A DNA stretch of 64,000 bases from Actinomucor elegans. Lineage: Eukaryota; Mucoromycota; Mucoromycetes; Mucorales; Mucoraceae. The DNA lies in the NCBI GenBank assembly GCA_026027325.1, contig JAMSLZ010000001.1, positions 2,232,001 through 2,296,000 of the forward strand. The letters run 5' to 3'. A model generated the notes under the pieces. The model was not told the origin of the DNA and made no database searches. It saw only the letters and a list, made by a program, of their open reading frames with translations. Of the stretch, positions 32,123-42,823 are shown in pieces (the stretch's first letter is position 1; the number at the start of each line of letters is the position of its first letter). Position numbers and translations under genes: made by a program.

Positions 32123-33833
32123 TTATCTATGGATAGTCACTGTGGAAAACAGTTCGTTATTAGACAATCTACTTATTTTAAACTAGTAGCTTACCTGAAT
32201 TAAATGATACAAATGGATCTTCATCATCAGTAGCGGGTGGTGTATTTAACAGTTCTTCTTGGTTGTGTAAATCAAAACTAACACTTTCTTTAATACGATT
32301 AAAATGAATTGCGCGAATAGGTTGATCCTTGTTGGGCACAATAGGTGGTTTCATGTTGCGCAACAAGGCAAAGTTGATGGATTTAAAAAACGAATGGGAT
32401 TTAACTTCACTAGCGCCTGCGCGAGCACCCAATCGTTTGTTTTCGTTCTTGGTCAGTAGTTTGCGTATAAATGATTTGCAGTTGCTGGATAGGCCTGGCC
32501 CTCGGTAATAAGGATTTGTGCTGTAATCTGGAAACTCGATCGTGCTTTGCAATATCAATTCAAAGGTATCATCGCGAGTGGGGCCTTTGAAAGGTGTAAA
32601 CCCACACTATGTTTATCGTTAATTATGGTACAATTATACTCTCTATGATATACATTACAATCATTTCATACACAAGTATACCCAATGTCCACCAATCCAC
32701 TGTACTTGTATGTCCATTGCCTCTTATCACTTCAGGTGCCAAATATTCTACAAAGAGCTTATTAAACAAGGTTGTTTTTGAATGTTCAAGTATACCTTCA
32801 GTTCCTACAAATGAATTGGTTCTTAGGTTCATACATGATTGAGTATTTAGTAGTGGCTGTTTCTATACAATTCTTAATCAGTATCAGTTTGGAAGGCACT
32901 ACTTGGCAGTATTACCGAAAATGGGGAATTATGTCGTACAAGAGTTGGAGGAGCAGCAGTAGGAGATTGTATAGAAAGATCGAAATCTGATAACATTAAA
33001 TGACCTGATTCATGTAAAAGGATGTCTAAAAAATCCAATGTCAATTCAAAGATAATTCACTGATCTAAGCATCTACCTACTCTCTGGCTTCAAATCTCGA
33101 AAGACAATGCCCATCAAATGCAAGTATTCCAGTGCTGCAACTACTTCTGCAGCATAAAACTTGGCTTCATGTTCTTTTAGCACTCTACCAGGTCTATTTT
33201 GCAGTGCTAAAATCATGATGAGTGTACGTAGTAAAGTAACTATATATATATATATTATGTACCTCGAAAGAACTCGCCTCCTACACAAAACTCCATACAA
33301 AAATAAAGATATTTATCGCTTTGAAACGAATGATATAGAGGCACAATGAAAGGATGATTTGCAGTGGATAGAATAGTTTGTTCCGCCATAGCTCGTTTGA
33401 TCTTATTTCTTTTAATCATTTCGGTTTTCGATAACACTATTACAATGGTTAAGGGGATTCCTGATTTAACTCCTCTCCTATTACCTTTTAAAGCATACAG
33501 CTTCTCAGTTACTTTGTGTTTCACGAGGTATACTTTGCCTACATCGCCTTTGCCCAACAGTCTCACTTTTTCGAAATCAGTGGGCCCTACTTGAACCTTT
33601 TGTTTTTGTAAACTATATGAAGATCGAATTGAACAAGGTCTCGGCGAAGTAGGCGTTGAATGAGTAATATGGGGCTCTTCTTTCTTGATAGTTGTATTGG
33701 GTACTGAAGCAACTCTTCGAAGCATATGCTGTTCATCGTTAGATACTTCAAGTGCTCTATTACTCAACTTCACTTTGGTTTGAAACAGTTTATCAGGTTG
33801 GTAGCATGGTGCTGGTGATGAAGGTGCTGACAT
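32123..33833 (-). CDS. AGC-family protein kinase, Fpk1/Kin82/Nrc-2 type
   Basis: Flippase kinases of this group phosphorylate P4-ATPase lipid flippases and affect polarity and cell wall (family knowledge). Eight exons: complement(join(32123..32139, 32195..32606, 32659..32747, 32796..32856, 32916..33025, 33081..33206, 33263..33436, 33485..33833)), 445 aa; introns 48-59 bp. Visible motifs are the Gly loop [11 protein letters not shown], catalytic Lys in [33 protein letters not shown] and [13 protein letters not shown]. The DFD instead of DFG is normal for this AGC subfamily, as is the ~35-residue insert before the activation loop ([17 protein letters not shown]). The C-terminal tail holds the hydrophobic-type motif DPFVSFNS, completed by a 17-nt last exon to FNSVTIHR. 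The N-terminal arm (~75 aa) is much shorter than in yeast Fpk1 or Neurospora Nrc-2. Confidence 0.9.
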
Positions 33834-33947
33834 TAGGACAAAAAAGAAAGTTGAAAAAAAAAGAAAGGGAAAAATCGAAAAGAAATAATAACAATAGAGC
33901 TCTCTTTATTTTTAGCTATTTAAATCAAGTGATATGATTGGCCGATC

Positions 33948-34458
33948 TTATTCTTCATCTTCTGCAAATGACAGCATCGAAGTCTTAGTCTTTGGCTTCT
34001 TCTTTTTACTTTTTTTCGTTAGTTCTTGATCGATAATTGCTTTCAGTTTACGCTTGGACGACGTTTTATTACTATCTTGTTTACGGAACAAAATTCTGCC
34101 ATTGTCATCTACTGCGGGTGCATCTTCTTTCTTTGTATCTTCTGGTTCTTGTTCATGATCGCTCTTTTCACCAAAATCTTGGTGTATTTCTGTCCCAATG
34201 TATTGTTTAAAATCATACAGAACTGAGAAATAACTTTGTTAAAAAAATACCTTTTCCTTTATCGTCTAATTCTACCACCTGAGCTCCTTCTAGCTCATCA
34301 TAGTCTTGATCGTCTTGTCCGTCTTCATAATTCTCAAATTTTCTCATTGCTTTTTCTTTTTGATCAGTTTTATTCCTCATACGCGCTAGAAATGGTGCTT
34401 CTTTTTGCACATAAGATAGATTTTTTGATATTTGTTTTGGTGTTAATTCTTTTGGCAT
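33948..34458 (-). CDS. DUF4604 protein (KIAA1143-like)
   Basis: Small charged nuclear-type protein, 149 aa. Proposed CDS: complement(join(33948..34189, 34251..34458)), with a 61-bp intron. Family marks are the N-terminal ISKNLSYVQKEAPFLARM, a central NGRILFRK (compare GRIIYRK in animal KIAA1143), a lysine-rich KKSKKKKPK stretch and the C-terminal MLSFAEDEE. The molecular function of this family is not established. A nearer acceptor (CTCAG at 34223-34227) is also in frame, but would make a 28-bp intron and add 11 residues, so the longer intron is preferred. It starts tail-to-head behind the kinase gene, with 114 bp between the kinase start and this stop. Confidence 0.88.
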
Positions 34459-35795
34459 CTTTGCTTAGTTCTGTGTTGTTCAAACGAGAACAGCCTTTAG
34501 CAAGATTTTGCTCGACTAAGTTGTTCTTTGCCCCAGCTCAAAAACGGTCACTTACAGTCAACACAATGCATTTACCCTTATACCGTTGTTCGTTAAGCTA
34601 GATTGTTGCTTGTATTTTCATTGGATTTTGATAATCAGACGCTTTTTTTTTTCTTTCCACTAGATTTTCTCATTCTTGAGATAGTGCATGCACTTTGCTG
34701 ACAGATCGTTTTAATTATCTTGGCTATTTTTTTTTTATCAAAATCACGTAAAAGATCATTGAACACTAAATAATGCAAAAAAAAAAAAAAAAAAAAAAAA
34801 AAATCTCCAAAACATTTACGTTATTCAGAATTATACGATGTTTTTAAGCTTTAAGTTTTACAGCAGGTTGGTTGCATTTTATATGTAAAAACAATTTCTT
34901 TCAAAGGTACCATAAAAAATGCAGCCAAATTTTCATAAGGATTGAAACAGAGTGACATACCCCTATTACACAAAGAATTCAAATGCTATAACATAAATAA
35001 ATTCCAAGTACTGAACCGAGAGCTCTATCCCATCTGCCCTTCAACCCAAAATACAATAGAGGTATAGTAATTCAGTTGCAGTAAATACAGTGTTTTCTTT
35101 TGAACATGTTACTGGCCATCACATACAACATTAAGTTAGAATTGGTTAAGAGCGGAAAGATATTATTTCAAAAAAAGTATACATGACATACCATAGGGTA
35201 CTTTTATTAAAAATCACCATCAATAAAGGTCTAGCTTCTTGAAACCGCCTGCATTTTGTAAAAACTTAAAAACAGTATCATTTATAATTATGGCAGGTTC
35301 GAGCGCGTCAGAGAACATATCCCTGTACATAATTGTTTTAAAACTGCACGAGTTGTATTTTTAAGATAATGGGCTTCAACCAATCCCGGGAAATATCAAG
35401 CAAATTTTTGTCTTTTTAAATCCTGCACAAGCTGCATTCATACATATGTTTACATCGACACTATGTTAGTATCAAAAGCAGCTTAAAGGTTCAAGTTCAA
35501 CATGGTTTTTCTTGATGGCGGCATAATTGGTCAAATGTCCGACAATCAATGAAAATCTAGAAATCCGAAAAGCAACAACAGCAGCAGTAGATAGACTTTG
35601 ATAAGGTTAAAGATAAATTTCATGGCATTTTATTTGAATATTTTTTTTTTCCTTGGGCATATAATAGAGAAGCATGAATCAAGCTTTTATGCTTTGTTTG
35701 TAATAGTAGACTAGTAAAAAAGGTATGTTTGCGTATACTATAAGTCAGAAGATGGATAATCTATTGATTGTGCTATATGGAAGTAAGTTTTAGCT
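34459..35795. other. Intergenic region, nothing recognised
   Basis: 1.3 kb, AT-rich, with an A-run at about 34777-34803 and T-runs. No ORF with coding character. The DUF4604 gene promoter is at the left. Confidence 0.45.
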
Positions 35796-35991
35796 CTAAA
35801 GTTTCCTGTGTGCGTATGTGTGGGGTAAAAGATCTAGTATTACATTAGATTGTTCCTTTTTTGAAGCTTGTTCAGTGCAAGTCCCGTCTGCTTTCTCTTT
35901 TTCTATCACTGTAGCCTCAATAAATTCTCTTAGCATGTCAGACAGTATCTGTTCGGTATCAGAATCTTCTTCTGCTGAAATATTGAAAGAC
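35796..35991 (-). CDS. Small acidic ORF, hypothetical protein
   Basis: 65-codon ORF beginning MSFNISAEEDSDTEQILSDM. It has an acidic N-terminus, an amphipathic segment (SDMLREFIEATVIEKEK), then a basic C-terminus ending TYAHRKL. The frame extends further upstream, but that extension overlaps the 5' end of the divergent HIBADH gene, so the internal ATG at 35991 is preferred. No family recognised. It lies divergently from HIBADH with 138 bp between starts. It could be a real microprotein or chance; the charged, balanced composition slightly favours real. Confidence 0.4.
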
Positions 35992-36129
35992 ATTATTGAA
36001 AAGAAGAAAGGTGTGACGAAACTGTGTGAGAAACCGCTTGATGGCTTTCGTGGGAAAAATCCAGTTCTACGCGTATAAAAGAAGAAAGCAAACTTGATTT
36101 CGTCTTGTTTTTCTTTATAATCTATAACG

Positions 36130-37349
36130 ATGTTGTTTATTACAAAGAGTAAGGTCATGATGAATACCATGATGCGTCAAGGCGCTGGTATTAGATACTT
36201 GTCTACAGGTAAGAATAAAATGTATTTTAAATCACTTATATTAACGTTGTTCTTTTAGCCTATGTAAGCTTTATCACCTTGAAATATGAACCTTGGGCTA
36301 AATAAATCAATTATAGGAAAGAAAAACCTCAGTTGGCTTAATCGGTCTCGGCCAAATGGTAAGTATATATATATATATATATGCCTTGGCCAGATACATT
36401 TGAACTAATATCTAATAACAATAAAGGGTTATGGTATGGCTAAAAACTTGGCTTTAAAGAGCACTGGACCAGTTTACGTCTTTGATCTTAACCAGGCTGC
36501 TCTTCAACGCATCACTACCGAATTCCCTAACGTGAAAACCGTACGTAGTCCTGCTGAACTTGCTGAACACGCATCCACTGTCATCACCATGCTTCCTGAA
36601 TCCTCGCATGTAGAATCGGTGTATGATGCTTTATTGCCCTCCGTAGACAGTGACAGTTTGCTTATTGATTCCAGTACCATTGATGCTACTGTTTCGCGTG
36701 CTGTTGCTGCCAAAGTCGCTGAAAAGCATGGTCTTGCTTTTGATGCGCCTGTCAGTGGCGGTACTTTGGGTGCTGATGCTGGTACCTTGACTTTTATGGT
36801 CGGTGCACCTTCCACGGAAGCCTTTGATCGCATCAAGCCTACTTTGTCATTGATGGGTAAAAATGTCATTTATTGTGGTGATAATGGTACAGGTCAAGTA
36901 GCCAAATTGTGTAATAACATGCTGTTGGGTATTTCCATGATTGGTGTCTCTGAAGCTATGCATTTGGGTACCAAGCTGGGTATGGATGCTAAGCTTTTGG
37001 CTTCTATCTTGAATAATTCCACTGGTCGCTGTTGGAGTTCAGATACCTACAATCCTTATCCCGGTGTTATCCCCACTGCACCTGCTAGTAGAGAATATAC
37101 AGGTGGGTTTAGTAACAAATTGATGGCCAAAGATTTGAGATTGGCCATGAAGGCTGCTGAAGGTTGCAAGACCAATCCTACTTTGGGTTCAAAGGCTTCA
37201 GAAGTGTACCAACAATTGTCTACTACCAAGGACTTTGATTCTTTAGATTTCTCCAGTGTGTTCAAGGTAATTTGTAATAACAGATGTATTTGATTCAATC
37301 ATTAACTTGTATTGTTTTTATTATATAGTGGATTTCATCAAAGCAATAA
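36130..37349 (+). CDS. 3-hydroxyisobutyrate dehydrogenase, mitochondrial
   Basis: This enzyme oxidises 3-hydroxyisobutyrate to methylmalonate semialdehyde with NAD+ in valine breakdown. Proposed CDS: join(36130..36208, 36259..36263, 36317..36358, 36427..37266, 37329..37349), 328 aa. The N-terminus is a mitochondrial presequence (Met/Lys/Arg-rich, RQGAGIRYLST). The Rossmann motif is GLIGLGQMGYGMAKNLA. Family signatures are APVSGGTLGADAGTLTFMVG and GQVAKLCNNMLLG, with the catalytic Lys, and the C-terminus is VFKWISSKQ. Exon 2 is a 5-nt microexon (CCTAT) flanked by TTTTAG and GTAAGC; without it, exon 1 (phase 1) and exon 3 (phase 0) cannot join in frame. The last exon is 21 nt. The gene is convergent with mitoferrin. 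Confidence 0.93.
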
Positions 37350-37485
37350 AGACGTGTGTAGTAGGGGAATGTTTATATAATAAAGTAAAAAAAAGTATAA
37401 AGATGAATAAGAGGTATATATTTACAAAAAGTTGTATAGTACAAAGTACGCAGGGGGGGGGGGAGGAGAGGAGGGCAAAGAATTT

Positions 37486-38550
37486 CTAAAGAGAAACCTT
37501 TTCTTTTTGCTGTTGGCTGACGTTTTGACCATTAATGATCCATTTGATGTACTCGTACACACTCCAACTAATAGCTGCACTTGGCATATGTGTCAAAACA
37601 CGTGGTCTAAAACCTCTAAAAAATCCTCGAATACCATATCTTTCCATGATGATACTTGACGCGTCTTTAAATCCAGTCGCATTTCGAATACGAGGATCTT
37701 GACTTGTGCCTCTTGTCTGCAACAGGGTCTTGACAACATCCAAGGGTGTTGTCACCGAAGAAGCTACTGCACCGGCTAATGCGCCTGCTATGATATGCGT
37801 TTTTGGGTCATAATTATCAGGATTGAATTTAAACACTTTTCGGAAGAATTCATAAGTCGAAAATTGGATCGATTGGAAAGGAATCGACATTACAAGTGTA
37901 GTTGGTAGTGAAATGTAAAATGCTGCAATGCCTTCTTTTGTATACACACTACGAGCACATTCTCGGATAGTCTTATATGCTGAATCGCGTAATTGCATAC
38001 GTTGCTTTACCACTATACCCATTTGTCAATATAAGTCCTACTAGGCTAATTTTTGTTTTAGAAGGGAGAAATCTTACCATCAAAAGGATTCATGAGAGCA
38101 TCATGGGCTAGTGTAGCACATGCACCAGCTGCTGCCGAAGCAAGTGGGTGATGGCCTCCCGTTGAATTAGCTCCAAAATAATCTTTACAGAATTCATATG
38201 TAGCAAAGTGTAGTGCATGGGCTGGTCCTGCTCCCAAAACCACTGAATTCACGCCTTTCCATAAATTACGCAGTGTTGCTGGAGATTGTTGTTGCTGAAT
38301 CGCCTCTACGACCTTTGTACTCGAGATCACTTGCATTCTGGTCTAAAATAAACCATGATTAATTGACAAGATCCTCGAGATTGAGGGATTCGATCTGCTG
38401 AGATTAGTTTACCTTGATACTATCTACAGGATACATGGCACAATGTTCGGCAATACCAGCTAAAGCACCAGCAAAAGCATTTTGTAACATGGTAGTATTA
38501 CTTCCGAGCGACTCGTAGTCATATTCCTCTGCTTCTTCAGGATGATGCAT
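37486..38550 (-). CDS. Mitoferrin-type mitochondrial iron carrier (Mrs3/Mrs4)
   Basis: Mitochondrial carrier family protein of 309 aa. Mrs3/4-type carriers bring iron into the matrix for heme and Fe-S synthesis. Proposed CDS: complement(join(37486..38012, 38078..38342, 38413..38550)), with introns of 65 and 70 bp. Three carrier signatures are visible: YPVDSIKTRMQ, NPFDVVKQRMQ and [14 protein letters not shown]. Mitoferrin-like sequence includes [20 protein letters not shown] and [31 protein letters not shown] and [20 protein letters not shown] are also typical. The short acidic N-terminus ([14 protein letters not shown]) is normal. The iron substrate is inferred from family resemblance. Confidence 0.92.
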
Positions 38551-38859
38551 GTTGCAATAAAAGGGAAGAAAAAAGCCTATCTAATGTCTCAGAAAACAGG
38601 GTTCCCTGTTTTATTATTTTCAATTGGTTTAAATACTTTTTTTTTTATTTTTTATTTTTTTTTTTACTGCCCCGCAATCAATCTGATAATCAGTTCTCAT
38701 AAAAAAGATTCGTTTTACAGCTTTTTTGCAAGTTATGCTCCAGCTTTTGAATATGACAAGCTGTATGTTCTTATCAGATTGAAATACGGGCGTGATTGAT
38801 ACAGGTTTTTAAAAGAAGAATCTGATAAAGTCATGAGCATCTATTTCGTGCGTATGATC

Positions 38860-38890
<31 letters not shown>

Positions 38891-39028
38891 AAGCTTAATT
38901 GGCTTTAGGGTAATACCAAATGACAGAACTGAGAGAGGCTGTGTATCAGTTCGGTAAAACTTCAATCAACGAGTGGCTTTTACGGAACAATTAGTCCGAA
39001 TTAAATGGAATAAATAACTTTTTAATTT
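38551..39028. other. Spacer between mitoferrin and 7TM genes
   Basis: 478 bp. It has T-runs near 38638-38665, an A-run of about 29 bases (38860-38888), and no coding signal. It holds the mitoferrin promoter and the 7TM gene terminator. Confidence 0.5.
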
Positions 39029-40480
39029 TCATTGCTTTGTACTATTATCTTTGATTAATAAGTCTGAGGTATCGGCTCGATCATCACTATAACTTGTGAT
39101 ATTGGACAGATCACCCAACTGCTGCTGCTGCTTTTGACTGTGCTCTTGAGGTTTCACAAAGATCTTCTTTTCAAACGGCGGTAAGCTGGGCAACGGATAT
39201 TTCAGTTCATCAGCAAAAAATGAAGGTGTTTTAGGTGAGCTTGGTGAGTGGACCAAGGTGCCCTCCATTGAACTATAATACGTATCATGTCCTCTGTCAT
39301 GATGACGAGGTGAGTTACCGTCATCGTTATTGACGAGCTTCCTATCTGAATAAGGGTGTGTAGCAGGTGGGATAGATGACGCACGGTCAATACTGTAATC
39401 TATTGAATCATTTTCTTCTTCATCTTCTTTGTTATTAGTCAAGCTGCTCTTGCCGCGAGGCCTTAATTGTTTAATGATGAGATAAGAAGCAAGATACCCT
39501 TCATAAACATAATGAGTGAGTTGGAATATACATAGCATCAAATAAGCTATTTACAATCAATTGTATACAGAATAGGCGTATTTCCTCCAAGAACTTCTTT
39601 GCTGAGTAAGATGCCTGTCAGAATATTAGAAAAGCAAACACCAAAACTAAAAAAGCAAAATGAGTCAATGATTTGATCTATTAAACTGTAAGATGAAATC
39701 GTTATATTACCAATAGATTAAACCTTCGGCAATCAAGACCTTTTGAATACTATTTCCAAGAACACGGTAATGCCTGTAAATAACTAGTACAAAACATGCT
39801 GATAGAAATGTATTGGCCGTACAATCAATAATTGCCTTTGTCACCACGATAAAAAGGGCTGGTTAGGAATTTGGGTTAGTCATTTTATAAAAAAAAAATC
39901 CATCATGATTATCTAGAATACATACGATATTTTGTAAAGCAATAGCCAACATCTTTCACCGTTTCTGACTTTCCAAATGTCATATTCACAATGATAAAGG
40001 CAGTAATACAAATAATAGGTATGGATCCTATCCCCAAGATAATTTTAGATCGATTATTCCCCAAGTAAGCTTTCCATAGTAATACAAATTGCAATGCAAT
40101 ATCTGCTAGATTTATGCCTACTACAGAGAACATCAGGCGCTATAGTTATAGAATGAATATAATGAGTAAAATTCGGTGACAGACGTATACACAAATATAT
40201 ATATATATATATATATTACAAAGACACAATCAACATGAATCAGTGACGTTAACATTGTGACAATCGTCACCGCGACACCTAGTGTCGCTTGAGCAAATAC
40301 AAGCCCTACAATGGGTTTCCTTCCTTTATAAAACATCCAACCGGTTGTGATTGACTGCCACATAAAGCAACACATACCGATTGTGACAAACATGATTGAA
40401 AAGGCAGTGTCTCTTGTTAAAGTTGCATCTACAGTATTTGAATCTGATGTCGTTTTCAGTTCTCCAACTGTATGTCCCAT
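39029..40480 (-). CDS. Seven-transmembrane protein, GPCR-like, unknown ligand
   Basis: I recognise the topology but no named family. Proposed CDS: complement(join(39029..39498, 39555..39646, 39711..39858, 39926..40139, 40220..40480)), 394 aa. About seven hydrophobic segments span the first ~250 residues (AFSIMFVTIGMCCFMWQSI, GLVFAQATLGVAVTIVTML, LMFSVVGINLADIALQFVLL, IILGIGSIPIICITAFIIV, ANTFLSACFVLVIYRHY, LIAEGLIYWFGVCFSNILTG, ILYTIDWYLASYLIIKQL). A ~140-residue cytoplasmic-type tail rich in Ser, Asp and Gln follows, as in fungal receptors. The last intron (39499-39554) is the least certain: GTAAAT to ATGAAG keeps frame. The competing reading would need an impossible 8-bp intron. Loss of the last exon would leave six segments. 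Confidence 0.65.
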
Positions 40481-42275
40481 TGCTGTATTAGTTAATAATG
40501 TTATTAAAAAAGAATAAAAAGAAGAACCAAACTTATATATAAAAAAAAAGAGCTATTGTGCGTATCTATTTATTGCGTGATATACATCTTCTTTGTACAT
40601 GCAACATTTCTTGATCAAGAGAGAGCTTCTGAAGAAAAATAGTTGAATACACTAGAGAGCCATCATTTGCCTCTCACCCCCCCCCCTTTTTTTTTTGCTT
40701 CAGTCGATATCACTCTACTGTTTTATAGTACGTTCAGTTCGAGTGTTTTCTCCTCTATACAATAGATGGCGCTTTTTATCATTATTATTAAAGAATCGAA
40801 ACCATGAGCAATTGACAGCCGATTGGTCCATACTGTCAATACAAAAAAAAAAAAAAAGTTTTTTGATAAATGCAGAGTATTCAGAAAATCTGTCGTAGTG
40901 ATTGGATGCTTTTCATTTTATGCAATAAAAACCTGTTCGGGCTGCTACTCCCTGGCGCTTTAGCTTTCGATGTGATACAATAGAGTTATATATAACAGGT
41001 CACTCTAGGTAAAAATAAAAATAAAAAAAAGGGTATGAATACGAGCAAAATCTTCCTATATAGCAAACTAAAAGGAGTTATGCTTCAAAAAAAAAAAGGT
41101 GAAGCATATACCTAAAGAAACGCGTCCTACTTCTTGGAATGATCTTCACTGTGTTACTGTTTTGATGTTGTGTAACAACACTTTTTTTAAAGAAAAGGCA
41201 CACTTGCTAGACCTGCGCACAGATAAAAAGTCTTTACCATCTTAAGAACACTCCATCACTTGAGCAATAAAGTCATGGTGATATCACAGTCAGCTTTATT
41301 CTGCATATATCCTTAACATGCTTCATGACTCTTACTTTTTGTCTGATTGTCTATCTATCAAAACAGGTAGTTTTAAACAAGTTGGGATAAGTAAGAGATA
41401 ATGGATGAACATAATGTCAACATGAGAGGGGAACAAGAAGATTGAAGCAAATTACATTTTAATCTTGGCAGGTATAGGACGTTTGAGAAACAGTAAAAAT
41501 AGTAGGAGTATGATTTTACGCATGAGAAAAAAAAAAGTACATACCTGAGCTATAGTTTGCTACTTTGTAAAGGCTACAATGGATTCAGCAGTTGATTTAT
41601 AGTATGGATCACTAGATTAGTTATTTTTTGTTTGTTTGGAATGCATTATGTACAGTCTATGACTAACTGTTGATTCAATCATATAATACACTCATAGTGA
41701 CATACTTGAATAAAAGTTGAAACTGATAAAGCAAATTTTTTTTAGCATGATTTAGCATGAAACACTGATCAGATGCGTTATCAGACCACTGAGATCAGTT
41801 GAGCGCTCTGGATGTATTCAGTTGGATTAATTCCGAAACAATTGGAAAAGCATCTCTCCTTAAGTGCCATTTCTCCAGCCCTTCTCTTTTTTATAATATT
41901 TATTTGAGGGTGTAGACAGTCATTTTGAGAAATAGTACTATACAAGCAATGGAGGCTGATCACGTATAGATGTATATATGCGTATATGTGTCACATTTTA
42001 AGGTATACTCAAAACACTCGGTTTTATAAAACTTTAAAGGGTATCTCTATCAGTTAAAAGAAGTATCACACGATATTGGCACCATTGCATGTGGCATTAA
42101 ATTCCTTATAAACTTAATCAAGGTGCTTCGCATATCTAGTCATTTGTAGCTTGTTTTATTTCATTGACCGCTCACATTAAATCGCCGCAACCAACTTGTT
42201 TCTATTGAAACGCGTACGCGACTCTTTTTTTTTTTTTTTTTTTTTTTTTCCTTCAGTTCTTAGTGTTATAAGCAA
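40481..42275. other. Intergenic region, nothing recognised
   Basis: 1.8 kb with a C-run then T-run near 40675-40698, several A-runs, and a T-run of about 24 bases at 42226-42249. No supported coding region, though T/A-rich promoter-like stretches precede the 7TM gene. Confidence 0.45.
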
Positions 42276-42278
42276 TCG

Positions 42279-42823
42279 GTGATGGCCCTTTCAACCCTAA
42301 CCCTTTCAGGGAATATGCTTCGTGTCAAGTGTATTTCTGATGTATTCAACAGTATGTGGTTTACATCCCACAAACTTGGGCGCCAGTCATCACATCTGAT
42401 CGTTTTGAATCTTATCAGAGTAAAATCGGCAGATGGGGTACTCGGATTCCCTTTTTGTGGACCTTTATATGGTTGCTTTTTCTGCTAGTTTTTTCTCCAT
42501 TTCAAAGAAAAAGCTGGCGCATGCAAGTTTTTAAAAGGCCTTTTAGGCCTCTTGCCCCATCTTCAGGCCTTATTGGGCCCCGTGTCGCGAATTTCCTTTG
42601 AGCTCCTCTGATTTTGAATCAAAGTTGGCGTCTTAATGGCCGTCTTGGTTTAGTATTTCACTATACTATAGTGCTTCGGCGCGTACCAGTAAAAGCTCAT
42701 TGCGATCTTAGACGCGTTACGTTTGGACAAAAACTTTGGTGTTTGACGAATCAGAGTCTCCCACGTCGGTCAAAACAGGTCTGCGTCCTGTGGGAGATGG
42801 ATCCAAGCTTTTTATTTTATTGA
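42279..42823 (+). pseudogene. GC-richer coding-like block, unrecognised, possible relic
   Basis: Right after a T-run, base composition shifts to markedly more G+C than the flanks, up to about 42.83 kb. One frame (42356-42823) reads as protein-like over ~155 codons (FESYQSKIGRWGTRIPFLWT, WRMQVFKRPFRPLAPSSG, RRVPVKAHCDLRRVTFGQK) with a single TGA at 42599-42601. Another frame is open at 42279-42488. I recognise no family. It may be a decayed transposon or acquired segment, or an RNA gene region. No splice pattern that removes the stop was found. Confidence 0.3.

Noticed and set aside
34223..34250. 28-bp intron in the DUF4604 gene
   Set aside because: It is in frame, but far below the 47-bp minimum seen elsewhere; a 61-bp intron is also in frame.
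39547..39554. 8-bp GTAAATAG as an intron in the 7TM gene
   Set aside because: Too short to splice; a 56-bp intron from the same donor keeps frame.
42290..42312. Telomere-like CCCTAACCC
   Set aside because: Only two units, not a tract; the other CCTAACCC near 49422 is inside a coding exon.
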